A stretch of DNA of 8,952 nucleotides from Aquificota bacterium. Its GTDB lineage: Bacteria > Thermosulfidibacterota > Thermosulfidibacteria > Thermosulfidibacterales > Thermosulfidibacteraceae. Shown one piece after another: positions 6,096-8,952 of this stretch (the first letter of the stretch is position 1; every line of letters begins with the position of its first letter). The stretch lies in assembly GCA_015494645.1 (NCBI GenBank), contig WGAU01000057.1:1-8952 (forward strand), in the 5' to 3' direction. Under the pieces are notes generated by a model, which was given only the letters and a program-made list of their open reading frames with translations, made no database searches and had not been told where the DNA came from. Both the position numbers and the translations under genes were made by a program.

Positions 6096-6929
6096 ATGTT
6101 GGAGACAATCCTTCCTGAAAATAATGTTAGCGCAGCCACCATAGTTTTGGATGGTAAAGATGTTCTTATCGGCGCCAAAAACGGAAGTAAAGTTACATAT
6201 CTTAAGGGATCTCTTAAAGGAAACTGGTATCCTTTGGGAGAAGAGGAATTTTACGGTGATGCTGCCCCGGTTGTCTCCAAAGTGGGAGAAGATGTGGCTG
6301 TTTTTGCCACAACCGGCAGGCAACCTGTTTTGAAAGGACTTTCATCTTCCAAGTTTGCTGTTTTGGCTTCCCCGTATCTCAAAAAGGCCATGGTCTGTGG
6401 CAGGGCTGTGGAACTGAACGGTGAGATCTTCGTGCCCGCTGTTGGTGTCCCCTATGGATGTAAGCTTTATTCTCCCGTAGTTTTCTCATCCACCGACATG
6501 GGCGAATCTTGGGATCTAAAAGGATTTGTTGCCATTTCTGAAGATTTTGGAGCTGAACTCAGAGGATGCAAGATAATATCCTACAAAGGCTACCTTGTAG
6601 CTTTTCTTGAAAGCCGCTTCCCATTGGTACAGGTGTTCCTTTCCGTGAGTGCCGATGGTGCCAGGTGGAGTGAACCCAAAGCAACTGGCATCTACGGGAA
6701 GAATGCCACGCCTGTAGTGGTAAACGGCAAGATATACATGGTGTGCAGCGAAGATCACTTAGTCTGCGTTTACAGGGCAGGTGGAGCCATCAGATGGGAA
6801 AAGGTCTTTGTAAAAGGCTTCACCGAAGGAGTCTCATATATTGATGCCTTTGAGTCAAAAGGCTCTATAATAGTAGCGGTCACATTAGGTAACGGCAGAA
6901 CAAAGTTAATAAACATCCCTGTAACATAA
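6096..6929 (+). CDS. Hypothetical cytosolic beta-propeller-like protein with Asp-box (BNR) motifs
   Basis: A 277-residue protein I do not recognise at gene level. It is rich in short beta-strand repeats of the form NGxIYxV or KGYLVAF (about 62-72, 107-114, 163-171, 205-217), as in sialidase/BNR-type propellers. One good Asp-box occurs at residues 132-139 (S-T-D-M-G-E-S-W), with a degenerate one at 185-191 (S-A-D-G-A-R-W). There is no signal peptide or membrane helix, so it should be cytosolic, whereas many Asp-box proteins are exported. Sialidase activity is not supported: I see no Arg triad or RIP motif. The start is fixed by GGAGGTG 5 nt upstream. It is divergent from thiDN, convergent with the DUF72 gene, and apparently transcribed alone. 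Role unknown; a scaffold, or a glycan- or protein-binding role, is possible but not shown. Confidence 0.75.
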   Translation: MLETILPENNVSAATIVLDGKDVLIGAKNGSKVTYLKGSLKGNWYPLGEEEFYGDAAPVVSKVGEDVAVFATTGRQPVLKGLSSSKFAVLASPYLKKAMVCGRAVELNGEIFVPAVGVPYGCKLYSPVVFSSTDMGESWDLKGFVAISEDFGAELRGCKIISYKGYLVAFLESRFPLVQVFLSVSADGARWSEPKATGIYGKNATPVVVNGKIYMVCSEDHLVCVYRAGGAIRWEKVFVKGFTEGVSYIDAFESKGSIIVAVTLGNGRTKLINIPVT

Positions 6930-6941
6930 AAGGATACCAAC

Positions 6942-6972
6942 GTTGAGGGAGCCACATCCAAGCTCCCTCAAC
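6942..6972. terminator. Hairpin between convergent genes, possible terminator
   Basis: GTTGAGGGAGC (6942-6952) is an exact inverted repeat of GCTCCCTCAAC (6962-6972) with a 9-nt loop. It lies between the end of the propeller-like gene and the end of the DUF72 gene, and its right arm includes the DUF72 stop codon. Neither side has a proper T-tract, so it is either a weak bidirectional terminator or a 3'-end stabilising hairpin. Confidence 0.5.
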
Positions 6973-7687
6973 CACTATCTACATCCGTACTCATCAAAGC
7001 AGCAAACCTTTTTGCATCATGTAGCATGCTGCTGTTATTGAAGAAGACGTACCCCGAAGCGTTCTTCACCATTTTTTTGAGTTTAATCAACTCCTCATCG
7101 CTGTAGGAATATCTGTAGCTTTTTAAATCCCCGTGCATTCTAAAGTAAATGGTTTCTGTTTGAGGAAGCATTTCAAGAAAAGGATCTGTAGCGTGGATAA
7201 CACCCAATTCCTCACAAACATTCCTCACCAATTGGACATTCCACTCCCTACCCCTCGGTTCCCAAGCATATAGAAACTCTTTTCCAAAATAATCAAAAAA
7301 CTTTTCCATGTTCAAAAGATTCTCTTCGGTGGGTTTGAAGGACGCAGGGGTCTGAAAAAGCACTATCTTAGTCCTCAATCTTTCCGCTTTTGATATGAAA
7401 TCCCCCATCTCCTTTTTCACCACATCGGTAAGCTTAAAAAAGCCACATTGCTCTATTTCATCTCTGCCTAAATGACTTCTTCTGTAAGTGGGACTGCTTG
7501 GAGGATGAGTAACACACTGAGGAGCCTTTAATACAAATTCAAATCCTTCAGGAGCTTCTCTAATCCAATTGTCCACCTGTTTGTCCCCAAGCCTCCTGTA
7601 GAAAGACTGTTGCACCTCAACAACAGTAAATTCCCTCATGTATTTTTTGTATGAGACAGGAAAACCACAACATCCTACCTTAATCAT
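6968..7687 (-). CDS. DUF72 (YecE-like) family protein
   Basis: A 239-residue cytosolic protein of the DUF72/YecE family, which has a TIM-barrel-like fold and no established biochemical role. Typical family positions are present: N-terminal IKVGCCGFP (2-10), EVQQSFYR (24-31, family norm close to E-x-N-x-[ST]-F-Y), FVLKAP (51-56), the LxQxP-like region (110-114), WEPRGxEW (142-149), FRMHG (182-186) and YVFFNN (213-218). The length fits the family. An in-frame start 12 codons further upstream (7723) is possible, but this ATG has a good GAGGTGG 5 nt before it and begins right at the conserved IKVG segment, so I chose it. The gene is divergent from the radical SAM gene, with 50 bp between the two starts. 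Nothing here indicates a specific substrate. Confidence 0.9.
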   Translation of the reverse strand: MIKVGCCGFPVSYKKYMREFTVVEVQQSFYRRLGDKQVDNWIREAPEGFEFVLKAPQCVTHPPSSPTYRRSHLGRDEIEQCGFFKLTDVVKKEMGDFISKAERLRTKIVLFQTPASFKPTEENLLNMEKFFDYFGKEFLYAWEPRGREWNVQLVRNVCEELGVIHATDPFLEMLPQTETIYFRMHGDLKSYRYSYSDEELIKLKKMVKNASGYVFFNNSSMLHDAKRFAALMSTDVDSG

Positions 7688-7692
7688 TAGAA

Positions 7693-7699
7693 CCACCTC
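7693..7699 (-). promoter_or_regulatory. Shine-Dalgarno site deciding the DUF72 start
   Basis: Minus-strand GAGGTGG lies 5 nt before the ATG whose first base is 7687. The longer candidate starting at 7723 has no comparable site and would include the radical SAM promoter region, so this site favours the shorter protein. Confidence 0.8.
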
Positions 7700-7701
7700 G
7701 T

Positions 7702-7728
7702 TTGCAACCTGCTGTGTTTTCATATAAT
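7702..7728 (+). promoter_or_regulatory. Promoter of radical SAM-hemE operon, near-leaderless
   Basis: A consensus TATAAT (7723-7728) is preceded by TTGCAA (7702-7707) with a short 15-nt spacer. The -10 ends 9 nt before the ATG at 7738, so the transcript would start about 2-4 nt before the start codon, and no Shine-Dalgarno site is present. The reverse strand reads TATTAT over nearly the same bases, a possible overlapping -10 for the divergent DUF72 gene. Confidence 0.55.
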
Positions 7729-7737
7729 ATCGCTCAC

Positions 7738-8805
7738 ATGAAATGGGAACCTAAGTGGATAGCATGGGAAATCATCGGCACATGCAATCTAAACTGCATA
7801 CACTGCCGCAGCGCATCCTCGGTTTCCAGTGAATTCGGGAAGTTTGACCTTGACAAGGCTTACTGGCTCATTGATGAGATCTCCAGTTTATCCAAGCCTA
7901 CAGTTGTTTTAACTGGAGGAGAACCCCTTTTACGCAATGATTGGGACAAAATAGCTCGCTACGGCACCGAAAAGGGACTGCGCATGTGCATGGCCACAAA
8001 CGGAACCTTAGTAACAGACGAGGTTTGTAAAAAAATGAAGGAAGCAGGGATACAAATAGTCTCACTTAGTATAGATGGGTCAACTCCAGAAATCCACGAC
8101 GATTTCAGAAGGCAACCTGGAGCCTTTGAAGGCACCATGAACGCCATCAGGCTTTTCAAAAAGCACAACATACCTTTTCTGATAAATTCATCCTTTACTA
8201 AAAGGAACCAGCACGACATTGAAAAAGTTTACAAATTGGCAAAGAGTCTCCAACCCGTAGCGTGGTACATGTTCATGATCGTTCCCGTAGGAAGAGGTGA
8301 AGAGGTAATGAATGAGCTAATATCCAAGGAAGACTACGAGAAGATATTGGAGTGGCATTTCTTTATGGAACTTGAAGAAAAGGATATGCTGGTGCGTCCT
8401 ACCTGTGCACCGATGTACTACAGGATCTGCATACAACTCGCCAAAAAACATGGCATAGACTACAAAAGACGCTCATTAAAATTTTCCACTGGAGGCGCCA
8501 AAGGATGCGTAGCTGCCCAGTCCATTGCTTTTATAGACTGCTTCGGTAATGTCAAACCATGCAGTTATTTCCCATTATCCGCAGGCAATGTGTTTGAGGA
8601 AGGTTTTAGAAAAATCTGGAAAGAATCAAAGCTCTTCAACGATATAAGAGACTTCAAAAGCTACAAGGGACGCTGTGGAAGATGCGAGTATGTAAAAGTA
8701 TGCGGCGGATGCAGGGCAAGGGCTTACGCAGTATATGGAGATTACATGGAAGAAGAGCCTTTCTGTAGCTACAAACCTAAACTGTCTTCTAAGGAGGAAA
8801 TATAG
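7738..8805 (+). CDS. Radical SAM/SPASM protein of the AhbC/AhbD/NirJ heme-modifying type
   Basis: A 355-residue cytosolic radical SAM enzyme. The N-terminus has the CX3CX2C cluster motif (Cys16, Cys20, Cys23), GGEPL (60-64, SAM binding), ATNGT (86-90) and LSIDG (110-114). The C-terminal SPASM-type region has Cys257, Cys268, a GX4C ending at Cys275, then CX2CX5CX2C (313, 316, 322, 325) within CGRCEYVKVCGGCRARA, and Cys343. This is enough for auxiliary [4Fe-4S] clusters. The CGGCRARA-YGDY tail and the TCAPxYYRI segment (222-230) resemble AhbC/AhbD (siroheme route to heme b) and NirJ (heme d1). The immediately downstream hemE agrees with tetrapyrrole metabolism. Which of these reactions it performs cannot be decided from this window, and ahbA/B are not visible. 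I prefer the ATG at 7738 because the upstream TTG (7702) would place the TATAAT inside the coding region. A peptide-modifying SPASM enzyme is the main alternative. Confidence 0.88.
   Translation: MKWEPKWIAWEIIGTCNLNCIHCRSASSVSSEFGKFDLDKAYWLIDEISSLSKPTVVLTGGEPLLRNDWDKIARYGTEKGLRMCMATNGTLVTDEVCKKMKEAGIQIVSLSIDGSTPEIHDDFRRQPGAFEGTMNAIRLFKKHNIPFLINSSFTKRNQHDIEKVYKLAKSLQPVAWYMFMIVPVGRGEEVMNELISKEDYEKILEWHFFMELEEKDMLVRPTCAPMYYRICIQLAKKHGIDYKRRSLKFSTGGAKGCVAAQSIAFIDCFGNVKPCSYFPLSAGNVFEEGFRKIWKESKLFNDIRDFKSYKGRCGRCEYVKVCGGCRARAYAVYGDYMEEEPFCSYKPKLSSKEEI
8791..8797 (+). promoter_or_regulatory. Shine-Dalgarno site for hemE
   Basis: AAGGAGG lies 7 nt before a GTG start at 8805, inside the end of the radical SAM gene. 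It fixes a GTG rather than ATG start for hemE. Confidence 0.85.
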
Positions 8806-8952
8806 TGAATCCATTTCTAAAAGCCCTATCAGGTAAGCGCCCAGAAACAATCCCTGTCTGGTTCATGAGACAGGCAGGAAGATTTCTGCCGGAGTACAGG
8901 GAAATAAGGGCAAAGACAAAAGACTTTTTTGAGCTGTGCAGAAATGTAGAGT
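8805..8952 (+). CDS. hemE: Uroporphyrinogen decarboxylase HemE, 3'-truncated by window end
   Basis: The first 49 codons of uroporphyrinogen III decarboxylase, which converts uroporphyrinogen III to coproporphyrinogen III by removing four carboxyl groups, in the cytosol. The hallmark N-terminal motif PVWFMRQAGRFLPEYREIR (residues 16-34) is present; it carries the conserved substrate-binding Arg residues of the MRQAGR loop. The reading frame starts at GTG and shares one base with the TAG stop of the radical SAM gene (TAGTG), so the two are almost certainly co-transcribed and translationally coupled. The frame stays open to the end of the window; about 85% of the usual length of roughly 340 residues lies outside. 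The identification is secure despite the short length. Confidence 0.93.
   Translation, partial: MNPFLKALSGKRPETIPVWFMRQAGRFLPEYREIRAKTKDFFELCRNVE

Noticed and set aside
6096..6929. Sialidase (neuraminidase) assignment for the Asp-box protein
   Set aside because: Only one clear Asp-box, no Arg triad or RIP motif, and no signal peptide; the motif alone does not support the enzyme activity.
7688..7723. Longer N-terminus for the DUF72 protein starting at 7723
   Set aside because: No ribosome site there, the extra 12 residues are not part of the family core, and the internal ATG at 7687 has GAGGTGG 5 nt upstream.
7702..7737. TTG start at 7702 for the radical SAM protein
   Set aside because: It would put the consensus TATAAT inside the coding sequence; the ATG at 7738 starts at the usual distance before the CX3CX2C motif.

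Overview
The window looks like part of a chromosome from a thermophilic, respiratory anaerobic or microaerophilic bacterium. It has moderate-to-low GC by eye, Arg codons dominated by AGA/AGG, frequent ATA for Ile, Lys/Glu-rich proteins, compact operons, and strong bacterial Shine-Dalgarno sites on most genes. The archaeal-style ThiD-ThiN fusion and the density of multiheme cytochromes would fit a deep-branching thermophile (Aquificota, Thermosulfidibacter or Thermodesulfobacteria type). That placement is inference only; no ribosomal or other phylogenetic marker lies in the window.

Region 1 (1-4670, + strand) is a tightly packed electron-transfer operon that starts upstream of the window. Its order is: a 5'-truncated FdnI-like membrane cytochrome b; a nine-CXXCH cytochrome c with signal peptide and C-terminal membrane anchor; a second, paralogous cytochrome b with a long N-terminal soluble extension; and a 668-residue cytochrome c with a NapC/NrfH-like N-terminal anchor, 16 CXXCH motifs, one CX4CH and one CX3CH. 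Junctions are a 4-bp ATGA overlap, a 2-nt gap and a 20-bp overlap, and a strong terminator hairpin closes the unit. The parsimonious reading is a quinone-linked b/c electron conduit on the outer face of the cytoplasmic membrane with up to about 27 c-type hemes. Its terminal donor or acceptor is not in view. This is the most interesting part of the window. The large cytochrome appears to be an internal duplication whose two unusual heme sites occupy equivalent positions, and each half ends in a helical segment resembling the C-terminal helices of NrfA/octaheme reductases.

Region 2 (4674-6929) holds a minus-strand thiDN fusion for thiamin biosynthesis, convergent with the cytochrome operon. Divergent from it is an unrecognised cytosolic beta-propeller-like protein with Asp-box (BNR/sialidase-like) motifs.

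Region 3 (6968-8952) holds a minus-strand DUF72/YecE-family protein. Divergent from it is a radical SAM/SPASM protein of the AhbC/AhbD/NirJ heme-modifying type, overlapping by one base the start of hemE (uroporphyrinogen decarboxylase, cut by the window end). The radical SAM-hemE pair suggests tetrapyrrole synthesis, which fits the heme demand of the cytochrome operon. Two genes (thiDN and the radical SAM gene) lack a Shine-Dalgarno site and have a -10-like hexamer exactly 9 nt before the ATG, suggesting leaderless or near-leaderless transcripts. No stretch over 300 bases lacks a gene; the longest intergenic region is about 100 bases (5994-6095). I saw no tRNA, rRNA, CRISPR array, insertion sequence or riboswitch.
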